Below the pieces are notes generated by a model. The model was not told the DNA's origin, did not search any database, and was given only the letters and a program-made list of their open reading frames with translations. The translations under genes and the position numbers were made by a program. This document shows positions 8,433 to 17,109 of a stretch of DNA of 64,000 nucleotides, one piece after another. The stretch is from Pseudanabaena galeata CCNP1313 (GTDB lineage Bacteria; Cyanobacteriota; Cyanobacteriia; Pseudanabaenales; Pseudanabaenaceae), in contig NZ_CP112874.1 of NCBI RefSeq assembly GCF_029910235.1, forward strand, positions 1,922,001-1,986,000, read 5' to 3'. Position 1 is the stretch's first letter. Each line of letters begins with the position of its first letter.

Positions 8433-8565
8433 GCAATTCTAAATTATGAAACTAATCTTGGTTTTTTTAGCGTCTGCGACACTAAAAAAACTAAGATTAG
8501 TTTTGATGACAGTCAAACTAAAGTAATCTTTCATCAAAAATGATTTTATAATGAGAGTTGTTGGA
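8433..8565. repeat. Nested palindromic repeat in the divergent promoter region
   Basis: An inner stem (AACTAATCTTG.TTTTTTTAG with its complement, about 8450-8503) sits between TAGCAATTCTAAATTAT and ATAATGAGAGTTGTT, imperfect inverted arms like those of the repeat at 3056. It occupies half of the spacer between the STAND gene and the next glycosyltransferase. Confidence 0.5.
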
Positions 8566-8613
8566 ATATTGCTCCTTATAAATTAGTACCTCTAGACAGT
8601 TTCGCAAAATTAA

Positions 8614-9720
8614 ATGAAAATTGCTTTGGTTCATGACTATCTTACGCAACGTGGTGGTGCTGAAAGGGTATTTGAACTTTTATGCAAACATTTCCCAGAC
8701 GCAGATATCTATACATCTGTGTACGATCGCCAAAATACAATTGATTTAGGCGATCGCCAAGTCCACACTACATTTTTACAAAATATTCCTGCAATTGGTA
8801 AATACTTTCGCCTGTTTGCACCATTTTATTATACGGCTTTTAGCTCTTTAAATCTTCGACAATATGACTTAATTCTTAGTAGTAGTGCTAGTTTTGCTAA
8901 AGGAGTACAAAAACGTAATGATGCAGTGCATATTTGCTTTTGCCACAATATTACCCGCTTCCTGTGGGACACCAATACTTACTTACGAGAATATGGCGCA
9001 TACAGCTTTTTTAAACCCTTAATTGAGCTAGTTTTTCAAAAAATGCGTCAACAAGACATCTTTTATGCCCAATCTCCTGATTATTACATCGCGAATTCCA
9101 CCACTGTCGCAAAGCGAATTCAAGAAACCTATAAAAAGGATGCTGTAGTTATAAACTACCCAATTGATGATTCACGATTTACCTTTTCAGATCAAAAAAA
9201 TGATTACTGCCTTGTTTCTTCAAGACATCTTAGTTATAAAAGGCTTGATATTATTGTTGAGGCTTTTAATGGCTTAGATTTGCCTCTGCTGATTACAGGT
9301 GAGGGGCCAGAATCGAAACAATTACAAGCAAAAGCACGTCCCAATATTAAATTTCTTGGTCATGTTAGCGATCGAGATCGGTGCAATCTTATGGCAAAGG
9401 CAAAGTTTGTAATTGTTGCTGCTTTAGAGGATTATGGGCTTGTACCCATTGAGGCTAATGCTAGTGGTACTCCTGTAATTGCCTATGGTGCTGGTGGCGT
9501 TTTAGATACGCAAATTCCAGGACTAACGGGAGTCTTATTTGAGACCCAAACATCGGAATCTCTAAAAAATGCCATAATTAAGGCACAAAAGATCAATTGG
9601 GACTATGCCAAAATCCGAGAGCATGCCATCTCTAACTTTTCCGAATTAGTATTCTTCACAAAAGTGAATCAGATCATAGAGGAAATCTGTACTATTCAGA
9701 GGAATAAAAAAATAACTTAA
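8614..9720 (+). CDS. GT4-family glycosyltransferase (WbaZ-like)
   Basis: A 368-residue GT-B glycosyltransferase whose N-terminus (MKIALVHDYLTQRGGAERVFE) is typical of mannosyl-/glycosyltransferases of O-antigen and exopolysaccharide clusters. The C-terminal donor domain contains CLVSSRHLSYKRLDIIVEAF near 205 and the E-x7-E-like motif DYGLVPIEANASGTPVIAYGAGG near 272. It lies 46 bp upstream of the Wzc-like gene on the same strand, so the two are probably cotranscribed for assembly of one polymer. Sugar specificity cannot be read from sequence. Confidence 0.87.
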   Translation: MKIALVHDYLTQRGGAERVFELLCKHFPDADIYTSVYDRQNTIDLGDRQVHTTFLQNIPAIGKYFRLFAPFYYTAFSSLNLRQYDLILSSSASFAKGVQKRNDAVHICFCHNITRFLWDTNTYLREYGAYSFFKPLIELVFQKMRQQDIFYAQSPDYYIANSTTVAKRIQETYKKDAVVINYPIDDSRFTFSDQKNDYCLVSSRHLSYKRLDIIVEAFNGLDLPLLITGEGPESKQLQAKARPNIKFLGHVSDRDRCNLMAKAKFVIVAALEDYGLVPIEANASGTPVIAYGAGGVLDTQIPGLTGVLFETQTSESLKNAIIKAQKINWDYAKIREHAISNFSELVFFTKVNQIIEEICTIQRNKKIT

Positions 9721-9766
9721 CCGATCAAAAGCACTTGCATAGCTGGAACTATACAAAGGACAAATA

Positions 9767-11956
9767 ATGAGTATCAATGCTGCAAAATCAACATCCCCAG
9801 TTCTCCTTGAGCAAGATCCAGGATATGGAAAAATTTTTGCGGTTCTTTCTCGTAGGCGATTTTGGCTTTTGGGGGGATTAAGTTTAGGTCTAGTAATTGC
9901 TGTTTTTATGAACATTAGAGCCAAGCCACTATACACTAGCGCCATGCGCCTGCTAGTCGAATCAACTTACAGATCTAATACAAATACATCCTCATTTGTT
10001 GACTCCAATATCCAGATTGACTATGCAACACAACTGAATTTACTACAAAGTTCTTCGTTATTTCAAAAAGCTGCTGATTTGCTAAACGATCAATATCCAG
10101 GAATTACTGGTGCTGAACTTCGATCTTTAAAAATCGATATGCTAGGTGACAACCAAAATCCAACCAAAATTGTTGAAATACAGTACACAGCTTTAGATCC
10201 TGTAAAATCAAGAGAAGTTTTAAGAGCTTTTCAAAAAGTTTATACTGACTATAATCGAGAGCAACAGGAAAAGCGCTTGCAAAAAGGCTTATCAGGTATC
10301 GATGAGCAAGTTACCAATGTGCGTCAAGATATCTCAGAAACTGCTGAAGCACTCGAAGTATTTCGTCGTAAGAATAATCTGTTTGATGCTAACCAGCGAG
10401 TTACAGAAATTACTGCAGCCATGAACGGGATTGAGCAACAAAAACGCACTACCCAATTAGAATACGATCAAGCAGTCACTCGACTAGAATCTCTACAACA
10501 AAATCTCGACCTGTCTTCGCAGGATGCTGTATTACTTACTCGTTTAAATCAATCGCCTCGTTATCAGGCTCTGATTGTAGAGATGCAAGGTATAGAAGTT
10601 GCGCTAAATCGCGAAAAAGCTAGGTTTCAACCTGCTAATCCTATTGTTGAAGCCCTTGAGTTACGTTTTCGGCAACAACAGAGTAGTCTGGAAGAAGAAA
10701 GAAGAAGTATTTTAGGGGATGCTAATTTATCTAGTTATCCCAAATGGAATGCCGATCAGCTAAGTAATATTGATGTAACCATAGCAAATCAAATTGTAGA
10801 AACCCAAGCTCAAATTGCTTTACTACTATCTCGACTGAATTCTTTGACATCTCAAGAGCAAGATCTTCGGGCAGAGATTAATCGATTACCCAAACTGCTC
10901 AGTGAGTATGAAGTCTTAAGACCTAAACTGGCAGTTTTGCAAGAAACATTACAAACATTACTTAAAAATCGACAAGACCTAAGTCTAGAAATTGCTAGAG
11001 GTGGCTTTGATTGGCAAGTTGTTGAGGAGCCTGGTCTTGGTTCTACTGATGCCGCAGATACTTTACGTAGAAATTTATTGCTGGGCGTAGTCGCAGGATT
11101 ATTTATTGGTGGCATGGCTGCTTTTCTTAGGGATATGCAGGACGATACAATGCACACCTACAGTGAGTTAGAACAGCAAGTTGCTTCTTTATCCTTATTG
11201 GGCATGACTCCACAATATTTACAGGCTGAAGAATCAAACTCTAATTTTTTACCACAGTTTCTTAAAGGTCAGTCAGTTTCACCACTTTCAGTTGAGATTG
11301 TCCAATGGTTACCTTTTCGAGAGGGGTTAGATGTAATTTATAAAAATATTCAACTTAATAGTTTTTCTCAAGAAATAAGCGTGCGATCGCTAGTAGTTAC
11401 TTCCGCTCTTGCTGGGGAGGGTAAATCGACGATCGCTCTTGGACTTGCTACTAGTGCCGCGAGATTGCATAAGCGAGTCCTGTTGATTGATGCAGACATG
11501 CGATCGCCATCCTTACATAAGCAACTTAACTTACCCAACGAAAGAGGCTTATCAACATTACTGGCAAGTAAGGGTAGTGTGGATAGCCAAGATGTAATCC
11601 AATCATCGAACTCATCTATTGATATTCTTACTGCTGGACCAATCCCCAGTGATTCTGTTACCTTGCTGAGTTCAGAGTGGATGCAAACACTAGTATCCAG
11701 TTTTGAGCAAGATTACGACCTTGTAATTATTGACTCACCACCTATTCTTGGGACAGTTGACACAATTCAAATAGCTTCATGCTGTGGTGGAGTAGTATCA
11801 GTAGCTCGCATTGATCGAATTACTCGTGGAGAATTCTCACAAGCTATATCTATTCTCCAAAAGTTGAATTTAATTGGGGTAATTGCTAATGCAGTTAAAG
11901 ATCTACCAAATAGTTACAAATCAGTTGCCATTAGCGATGACGAAGATACTGTATAA
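9767..11956 (+). CDS. Polysaccharide co-polymerase fused to BY-kinase-like ATPase (Wzc-like)
   Basis: A 729-residue inner-membrane protein controlling chain length and export of a polysaccharide. It has a Wzz-type domain between two membrane segments (about 32-50, FWLLGGLSLGLVIAVFM, and 437-454), with a long coiled-coil periplasmic part. The C-terminal cytoplasmic ATPase has Walker A GEGKST (about 550), Walker A' VLLIDADMR (about 570) and Walker B LVIIDSPP (about 652). The C-terminus (SDDEDTV) lacks the Tyr cluster of classical Wzc kinases, so autophosphorylation there is doubtful. An AAGGA ribosome-binding site precedes the ATG. Confidence 0.92.
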   Translation: MSINAAKSTSPVLLEQDPGYGKIFAVLSRRRFWLLGGLSLGLVIAVFMNIRAKPLYTSAMRLLVESTYRSNTNTSSFVDSNIQIDYATQLNLLQSSSLFQKAADLLNDQYPGITGAELRSLKIDMLGDNQNPTKIVEIQYTALDPVKSREVLRAFQKVYTDYNREQQEKRLQKGLSGIDEQVTNVRQDISETAEALEVFRRKNNLFDANQRVTEITAAMNGIEQQKRTTQLEYDQAVTRLESLQQNLDLSSQDAVLLTRLNQSPRYQALIVEMQGIEVALNREKARFQPANPIVEALELRFRQQQSSLEEERRSILGDANLSSYPKWNADQLSNIDVTIANQIVETQAQIALLLSRLNSLTSQEQDLRAEINRLPKLLSEYEVLRPKLAVLQETLQTLLKNRQDLSLEIARGGFDWQVVEEPGLGSTDAADTLRRNLLLGVVAGLFIGGMAAFLRDMQDDTMHTYSELEQQVASLSLLGMTPQYLQAEESNSNFLPQFLKGQSVSPLSVEIVQWLPFREGLDVIYKNIQLNSFSQEISVRSLVVTSALAGEGKSTIALGLATSAARLHKRVLLIDADMRSPSLHKQLNLPNERGLSTLLASKGSVDSQDVIQSSNSSIDILTAGPIPSDSVTLLSSEWMQTLVSSFEQDYDLVIIDSPPILGTVDTIQIASCCGGVVSVARIDRITRGEFSQAISILQKLNLIGVIANAVKDLPNSYKSVAISDDEDTV

Positions 11957-12015
11957 AACTAACCTCAGTTCGGTTTAATTTTAAACTGCCTCCTTAAGCA
12001 AACAGCAGTTATCAC

Positions 12016-12076
12016 TATAAGAATCGTTTGTGGGAAAGTCTGCCAATGGCAAACTTTCCCACAAACGATTCTTATA
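12016..12076. repeat. Perfect palindrome 3' of the Wzc-like gene
   Basis: Arms TATAAGAATCGTTTGTGGG and its complement enclose AAAGTCTGCCAATGGCAAACTTT. It overlaps by three bases the 103-bp element that follows. Confidence 0.65.
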
Positions 12077-12176
12077 CCAAAACACAAAATGGCGTAGCCA
12101 TTTTGTGTTTTGAAAACCATTACTGGGTTTGGTTTTTAATCCTCAAAAGTATTGCCACTCTTGCGTGAATTGGTAT
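12074..12176 (+). mobile_element. 103-bp ATACCAA element, copy 1
   Basis: The element runs from ATACCAA to TTGGTAT and contains an internal palindrome (ACACAAAATGGC/GCCATTTTGTGT) plus the conserved block TTACTGGGTTTGGTTTTTAAT. It is the same length (103 bp) as the copies at 17110-17212 and, once its insertion is removed, 1557-1750. Confidence 0.75.
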
Positions 12177-12288
12177 GACAACGCAAGAGATAGCTAGGAC
12201 AATAAAAACCCAAAAGATTAGTGGCGGTGCTTCGCGCCGCCACTAATCTTTTGGGTTTTATATCCTAAGCAAAACTTTCATTGCTATA
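12177..12288. repeat. GCAATG/AGGACA variable-core palindromic repeat
   Basis: Outer arms (ACGCAAGAGATAGCTAGGACA ~ ATCCTAAGCAAAACTTTCATTGC) surround AAAACCCAAAAGATTAGTGGCGG and its complement. The outer arms recur at 14820, 14935 and 46360 with different inner stems. The remaining bases to 12770 hold the second TATAACTT direct repeat and AT-rich leader sequence, with no gene seen. Confidence 0.65.
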
Positions 12289-12303
12289 TTACGCTAAAAC
12301 AAG

Positions 12304-12324
12304 AATATAACTTTTATATAACTT
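12304..12324. promoter_or_regulatory. Candidate operator: TATAACTT direct repeat, site 2
   Basis: Identical over 21 bases to the site at 8354-8374. It lies about 450 bp upstream of the sugar-phosphate transferase. The shared block suggests one regulator acting on the polysaccharide region, though it could be part of an unrecognised repeat. Confidence 0.35.
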
Positions 12325-13263
12325 TTAGTATGACCTTTTGCTAACTTCTAGTAGTTGCTATATTGATGGAATTGATAGATAAGTATATATATAGCAATGC
12401 TAGATTCGTTTGAAATAAAGGCATTAAAGCTTAAATTCCTTGCTATAAGCCTTTGCCTCTCATGATTAATTCAGAATTGCTGTACCAATAACTCATGGGT
12501 ATCTTCAAATTTACTGTTAAAGACAGAACTCACTTTTGAATAGATACATTTCTCTGTACATATCGCGGCAACTAGGAGATTTTTAAAGCTAATTTATCCA
12601 ATTCTAATAGTGATCTGATCAATAGAGTACATTTCCTATTTGGATATTTTAGAATTTCTACTAGCTGTGCGACTTCTTTATTTGGATCAATATCAATCAA
12701 AATTAAACTATTGAAATCTAGACTAGTAAAACTAAAGCTTTAGAGATATACGAATAATCGAGAGAAAAAAATGACTAGCGTTGTTGTCAGAAAACTCCAA
12801 GAGATTCCAATTACTCATTCAAAAGAGACTTCATATATATCTAACTTAATGTTTAACTCTAAGCAAATTGCGATTTCTGTAGGGACATTTGCCTGTAATC
12901 AGTTTAGTATGTTTAAGCCTTCTATATTAAGTAAAGCTAGATCTGACAATGATCTTCAGACCAGACTAAATATAGTAACAGTTGAGCCTGAAATTGGCGA
13001 ATCTCAACTTAAGAATTTAGCTGATGTATGTTATAGGTCAGGGAAAAATGTATTTTTAAATCTTCCCTCTGCAAATGAATTGCCACAAACGCATAAGCCA
13101 ATCACTTGGATAGTAAAAAGGACTTTGGATTGGTTAGCGGCTTTGTTTATTCTTCTAATTCTTAGTCCAGTTATGTTTGCATTAGCTGTGATTATTGCTA
13201 CTACTTCAAGTGGTTCAGTATTTTTTCATCAATGGCGAGTCGGCGAAGGTGGCAATTTATTTA

Positions 13264-14266
13264 ACGTGAGTTCGACGCACTAAAAGATGGCAGGAGGAAG
13301 AGCAGGCAAGCCTTTGAAGAGAAGATCTAAAGCAGGTTTAGTCTCTCGATATGTATAAGCAACCAACCCAGCTAAAAGGTTGACAAGAAAATTAAAAAAA
13401 CTGCGATGTCTTGAATGCTCAATCTGAGAAATGTTTTTGAGTTGGTCATTGACGGACTCAATAATTGCGCGCTTACGCAGCAAAATCTTGTCAATCAACT
13501 TGACCAAACAGTTTTTCATATTTTTCTTGCGCTTAGTAATCAGTTGTAAACCTTGTTCATAGAGCTTCTCAAACAACTTTTGGGAGATATAACCACGGTC
13601 ACCAAACAATTGACCAAAGAGGTCTTGAGCCATCTCAGGCACAGGTTGTCGGTCATCAACATTGGCTGGTGTGAGCTTGAAGGCAAGCAATTCCCCTTTG
13701 TCGTTGATAATCAAATGTAGCTTGAAGCCAAAGTGCCAACCCACTGAGTTTTTGCCCCAATTGACCATACCTTTGAATACTTTATGGGCATGGGCACGGC
13801 ATGGTACACAGACATTGATCGGTGTGGAGTCGATGAATGATATTCCTGTCACTTCGCCTTTGCGTGTATGCAGAAAGCAACATAACAACATCATTGTCCA
13901 AGGCATTAGCTCCACAAAGCGGGTGTAGCTTACCAAGTGGGGAAAAGCTTTCCGCCAAAACGGTATTACAGTTAGGGTATAGAAGTCTTTGAAGGTCTTG
14001 TATCCTGACCCATGAAAGGCGATCGCGATGGTCATCACTTCACTCAACCTCATTCTTGAGCGACTTTTCCTTTCTCCCTGCATTGATGGCAACATTGGTT
14101 GCTCTTGCCAGTGTTTTTCAAAGCTTTCGCAGAAATCATCCACTTCACAGAAGATTCGCGTGATATCCAAGTGCGATACGATACTGTTCATATTGCTGAG
14201 GCTTTTAGTTTGTCAAACCTAGTCTCAGCTTTTCTTTTGCTTTTGTCTACTCTGTCGAACTGACGT
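13264..14266 (-). mobile_element. IS982-family insertion sequence, copy 1 (1,003 bp)
   Basis: The ends ACGTGAGTTCGAC and GTCGAACTGACGT are imperfect inverted repeats. The 7-bp target duplication TTATTTA is at 13257-13263 and 14267-14273. One transposase gene fills the element. It inserted in the sugar transferase gene. Confidence 0.93.
13280..14191 (-). CDS. IS982-family transposase, copy 1
   Basis: A 303-residue DDE transposase that cuts and joins the IS ends. The family signature is clear: N-terminal ITRIFCEVDDFC, then HGSGYKTFKDFYTL, the first catalytic Asp in TGISFIDSTPINVC, GWHFGFKLHLIINDKGE, the second Asp in LFGDRGYISQKLFEKL, and the C-terminal KRAIIESVNDQLKNISQIEHSRHRS carrying the catalytic Glu. 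It is full length and undamaged, so probably active, and differs from copy 2 by only a few bases. It is also the likely source of transposase for the short elements at 97-207 and 15100-16215. Confidence 0.95.
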   Translation of the reverse strand: MNSIVSHLDITRIFCEVDDFCESFEKHWQEQPMLPSMQGERKSRSRMRLSEVMTIAIAFHGSGYKTFKDFYTLTVIPFWRKAFPHLVSYTRFVELMPWTMMLLCCFLHTRKGEVTGISFIDSTPINVCVPCRAHAHKVFKGMVNWGKNSVGWHFGFKLHLIINDKGELLAFKLTPANVDDRQPVPEMAQDLFGQLFGDRGYISQKLFEKLYEQGLQLITKRKKNMKNCLVKLIDKILLRKRAIIESVNDQLKNISQIEHSRHRSFFNFLVNLLAGLVAYTYRETKPALDLLFKGLPALPPAIF

Positions 14267-14819
14267 TTATTTAGAATCATTAAATTTCGCACTATGATTA
14301 CTGATGCTGACAAACTACATCATCTAGTGATGAGTGGTCAAACTGGTCTGCATAAGTGTGAAGACGATCCAAGAATTACTAATGTCGGTCGTTGGATGCG
14401 TAAGTATAGCCTTGATGAGCTACCCCAACTTTTTAATGTTTTGAGGGGTGAAATGAGTTTGGTAGGGCCTCGTCCTTGGGCTTTGTATGATGCTTTGCGT
14501 ATTAATGGCGATCGCAAAAGAAGATTAAATTCATTACCTGGTGTGACTGGAGCGTGGCAAGTAAGCGCTCGTTCGACAATGCTAGATCTGGATGCAGTTA
14601 CTGATTGTGATTTAAGTTATCTTCGCAACTGGACTTTGTGGTCAGACTTGAAAATTTTGTTGATGACTTTTCCCAAGGTTTTGTCTGGATTTGGAGCTTA
14701 CTAATTTTTTTGTTTTTTAATTATGAATTAAGTGCTAGATATAAATATCTTTTCAGGGTTATTTCTATCAGTTATATTCTCAAGTTTGCCCATGTTTTTA
14801 CGTGGGCTTTTCTGTATTT

Positions 14820-14934
14820 GCTATAAAACAAGTTTCGCTTAGAACATAAAACCCAAGAATTGAGGGGAGGAGCTTCGCTCCTCCCCTCAATTCTTGGGTT
14901 TTGATTTGTCCTATCTACCTCTCTTGCGTTGCTA
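14820..14934. repeat. AGGACA variable-core palindromic repeat
   Basis: The arms TTTCGCTTAGAACATAAAACCCA / TGGGTTTTGATTTGTCC enclose a stem around GGGGAGGAGCTTCGCTCCTCCCC. A second member of the family follows immediately. Together they fill the interval from the sugar transferase to IS982 copy 2; no gene is seen there. Confidence 0.65.
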
Positions 14935-15027
14935 TAGCAATGTAAGTTTTGCTTAGGACATAAAACCAAAAAGATGAGTGGCGGCGTGAAGCGCCGCCAC
15001 TCATCTTTCTCTTGCGTTGCTATATAA
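14935..15027. repeat. AGGACA variable-core palindromic repeat, adjacent copy
   Basis: Begins AGCAATGTAAGTTTTGCTTAGGACA and ends CTCTTGCGTTGCTATA, with the inner stem GATGAGTGGCGGC around GTGAA. The outer bases form inverted TATAGCAA ends, and flanking TA dinucleotides suggest a TA target. Confidence 0.6.
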
Positions 15028-15104
15028 AACCATTGTTTTTGGATTGTTTTTGGAGTTTGCAAAAGAGATCCCAAAAATCCGTGAATTGTTATTAAACTAA
15101 CATG

Positions 15105-16107
15105 ACGTGAGTTCGACGAACTAAAAGATGGCAGGAGGAAGAGCAGGTAAGCCTTTGAAGAGAAGATCTAAAGCAGGTTTAGTCTCTCGATATGTATAAG
15201 CAACCAACCCAGCTAAAAGGTTGACAAGAAAATTAAAAAAACTGCGATGTCTTGAATGCTCAATCTGAGAAATGTTTTTGAGTTGGTCATTGACGGACTC
15301 AATAATTGCGCGCTTACGCAGCAAAATCTTATCAATCAACTTGACCAAACAGTTTTTCATATTTTTCTTGCGCTTAGTAATCAGTTGTAAACCTTGTTCA
15401 TAGAGCTTCTCAAACAACTTTTGGGAGATATAACCACGGTCACCAAACAATTGACCAAAGAGGTCTTGAGCCATCTCAGGCACAGGTTGTCGGTCATCAA
15501 TATTGGCTGGTGTGAGCTTGAAGGCAAGCAATTCCCCTTTGTCATTGATAATCAAATGTAGCTTGAAGCCAAAGTGCCATCCCACTGAGTTTTTGCCCCA
15601 ATTGACCATACCTTTGAATACTTTATGGGCATGGGCACGGCATGGTACACAGACATTGATCGGTGTGGAGTCGATGAATGATATTCCTGTCACTTCGCCT
15701 TTGCGGGTATGCAGAAAGCAACATAACAACATCATTGTCCAAGGCATTAGCTCGACAAAGCGGGTGTAGCTTACCAAGTGGGGAAATGCTTTCCGCCAAA
15801 ACGGTATTACAGTTAGGGTATAGAAGTCTTTGAAGGTCTTGTATCCTGACCCATGAAAGGTGATCGCGATGGTCATCACTTCACTCAACCTCATTCTTGA
15901 GCGACTTTTCCTTTCTCCCTGCATTGATGGCAACATTGGTTGCTCTTGCCAGTGTTTTTCAAAGCTTTGGCAAAAATCATCCACTTCACAGAAGATTCGC
16001 GTGATATCCAAGTGCGATACGATACTGTTCATATTGCTGAGGCTTTTAGTTTGTCAAACCTAGTCTCAGCTTTTCTTTTGCTTTTGTCTACTCCATCGAA
16101 CTCACGT
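15105..16107 (-). mobile_element. IS982-family insertion sequence, copy 2 (1,003 bp)
   Basis: Same length as copy 1. The ends ACGTGAGTTCGA and TCGAACTCACGT are perfect inverted repeats here. Its target duplication TAACATG is at 15098-15104 and 16108-16114, made of two flanking bases and the first five bases of the MITE it entered. Confidence 0.93.
15121..16032 (-). CDS. IS982-family transposase, copy 2
   Basis: A 303-residue DDE transposase, nearly identical to the copy at 13280-14191; the visible protein differences are E22Q, A57T and V178I or close to it. All catalytic blocks (FIDST, FGDRGYIS, the KRAIIESVNDQLKNISQIEHSRHRS Glu region) are intact, so the element is potentially active. Two near-identical copies 1.8 kb apart point to recent transposition, with the additional possibility of homologous recombination between them. 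Confidence 0.95.
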   Translation of the reverse strand: MNSIVSHLDITRIFCEVDDFCQSFEKHWQEQPMLPSMQGERKSRSRMRLSEVMTIAITFHGSGYKTFKDFYTLTVIPFWRKAFPHLVSYTRFVELMPWTMMLLCCFLHTRKGEVTGISFIDSTPINVCVPCRAHAHKVFKGMVNWGKNSVGWHFGFKLHLIINDKGELLAFKLTPANIDDRQPVPEMAQDLFGQLFGDRGYISQKLFEKLYEQGLQLITKRKKNMKNCLVKLIDKILLRKRAIIESVNDQLKNISQIEHSRHRSFFNFLVNLLAGLVAYTYRETKPALDLLFKGLPALPPAIF

Positions 16108-16252
16108 TAACATGAGTTCAATATAGCCATTTGCGGCGTGCTTCACACGCCACAAATGGCGAAAAATGGTAAGAATCGCTTAGCTTACCATTTTTCGCCA
16201 TTGTCGAACAGACGCTAAACTAAGGTAGGGCATAGCTCTCTGCGTTATTGAT

Positions 16253-16543
16253 CTAATTGGGATGTAATCGAGGATGCATCATTGAACGGATCGGTTCGTT
16301 ACCAAGTAAATGCATTTCAACTATTGTCTGGGCTTTTTTAGGCGTAACATGCCAATAGTAGATATTGTCTGGCAATACAACAACTATAGGACCAGAGCCA
16401 CATAGCCCTAGACAGCCACAAGCTTCTACACTGACCTTAACAATTTTTTGCTGTTGCAATGTTGCCAAAACTTTATCTGCACCATCCTTGGCACAGGTGC
16501 GATGTTGACAAACAAGAACTTGACGGCTGGGAGAACTATCCAA
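16253..16543 (-). CDS. Thioredoxin-like [2Fe-2S] ferredoxin
   Basis: A 96-residue protein of the thioredoxin-fold 2Fe-2S ferredoxin family. Cluster ligands are visible as C-x4-C (CQHRTC, residues 12-17) and C-x3-C (CLGLC, 44-48), the second followed by the typical GSGPIVVVLPDNIYYWHVTP. Relatives serve as small electron carriers or as redox subunits of larger enzymes; no partner enzyme lies next to it here. It is followed 3' by the interrupted MITE at 15100-16215 and is transcribed in the same direction as the UspA gene upstream, with a 68-bp gap. Confidence 0.88.
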   Translation of the reverse strand: MDSSPSRQVLVCQHRTCAKDGADKVLATLQQQKIVKVSVEACGCLGLCGSGPIVVVLPDNIYYWHVTPKKAQTIVEMHLLGNEPIRSMMHPRLHPN

Positions 16544-16611
16544 GATGGCGATCGCATTGTTGAATATAGTCTAGAAGTCTTAATTGGTAGTGCTTTTAGA
16601 CTTTTTGGACT

Positions 16612-17064
16612 TTAGCGCACGACGAGAACTGGTGAGACACAATGATGCATCACATAATCACTGACACTACCTAGCATCATCCTTTCAATCGAACCTAACC
16701 CTCGCGATCCCAAAATCACTAAATCGGGGGTTTCTTCCTTTGCCACATAGCAAATTACATCTCGAGGCTGTCCTGTTTCTAGTCTAGTACGGTTTTTAAT
16801 CTGGGAAGCTTGACAAGTGTCTTGGGCTTTTTGGAGTAGGGCTTGACCTGCATTTAAGATTTTGCGCTCCAGTTCCACATCGGGCAATCCACGCCAACCA
16901 ACCCAATCACCTGTCGGCAGCATAACCTCAGGGATATAACTACTAAGTGGTTCAACAACAGTCAACAAGACAATTTCGGCTTCTAGAGGAACTGCAAAGC
17001 TTAAAGCTTTTGCAAGAGCGTGTTCGCTAGCTTGAGAGCCATCAATAGCAACTAAAAATTTCAT
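16612..17064 (-). CDS. Universal stress protein (UspA family)
   Basis: A 150-residue single-domain universal stress protein. It starts MKFLVAIDGSQASEHAL, with the nucleotide-binding Asp at residue 8, and ends with the ATP-binding signature G-x2-G-x9-G-S in GSRGLGSIERMMLGSVSDYV (about 119-138). These residues mark the ATP-binding branch. The family is linked to survival under starvation and stress by an incompletely known mechanism. The next gene on this strand is the 2Fe-2S ferredoxin, possibly in one transcript. Confidence 0.9.
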   Translation of the reverse strand: MKFLVAIDGSQASEHALAKALSFAVPLEAEIVLLTVVEPLSSYIPEVMLPTGDWVGWRGLPDVELERKILNAGQALLQKAQDTCQASQIKNRTRLETGQPRDVICYVAKEETPDLVILGSRGLGSIERMMLGSVSDYVMHHCVSPVLVVR

Positions 17065-17109
17065 ATGCTTACCGTAATATAGAACTTATAGTGACTGCAA
17101 TGCTTGGTA

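Larger units (their letters stand above)
12771..14704 (+). pseudogene. Initiating sugar-phosphate (undecaprenyl-phosphate) transferase, split by an IS
   Basis: The family attaches the first sugar phosphate to the undecaprenyl carrier. The 5' part (12771-13263) encodes an N-terminal region and the membrane helix of the bacterial sugar transferase domain (KRTLDWLAALFILLILSP). The 3' part (from 14267) encodes the catalytic core RIIKFRTMITDAD, DELPQLFNVLRGEMSLVGPRP and PGVTGAWQVSARS. An IS982-family element (13264-14266) separates them with a 7-bp duplication TTATTTA. Removing the IS and one TTATTTA joins the halves in frame as NLF-RIIKFRT, so the mutation is recent and precise excision would restore the gene. 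Together the halves give about 310 residues, so this is a short member without the large N-terminal sensor domain. Confidence 0.92.
15100..16215. mobile_element. IS982-derived MITE, copy 2, interrupted by IS982
   Basis: Bases 15100-15104 (ACATG) and 16115-16215 join into a 106-bp element running from ACATGAGTTCAATA to TGTCGAACAGACGC and closely resembling 97-207, including GCCATTTGCGGCGTG. It has its own 7-bp duplication TAAACTA at 15093-15099 and 16216-16222. A complete IS982 copy sits five bases inside its left end. Confidence 0.85.

Noticed and set aside
14772-15074. 100-codon minus-strand frame before IS982 copy 2
   Set aside because: It is built from two palindromic repeats; the translated peptides (TPKTIQKQWFY, EGRSEAPPLNSWVLCSKRN) just reflect repeat arms.
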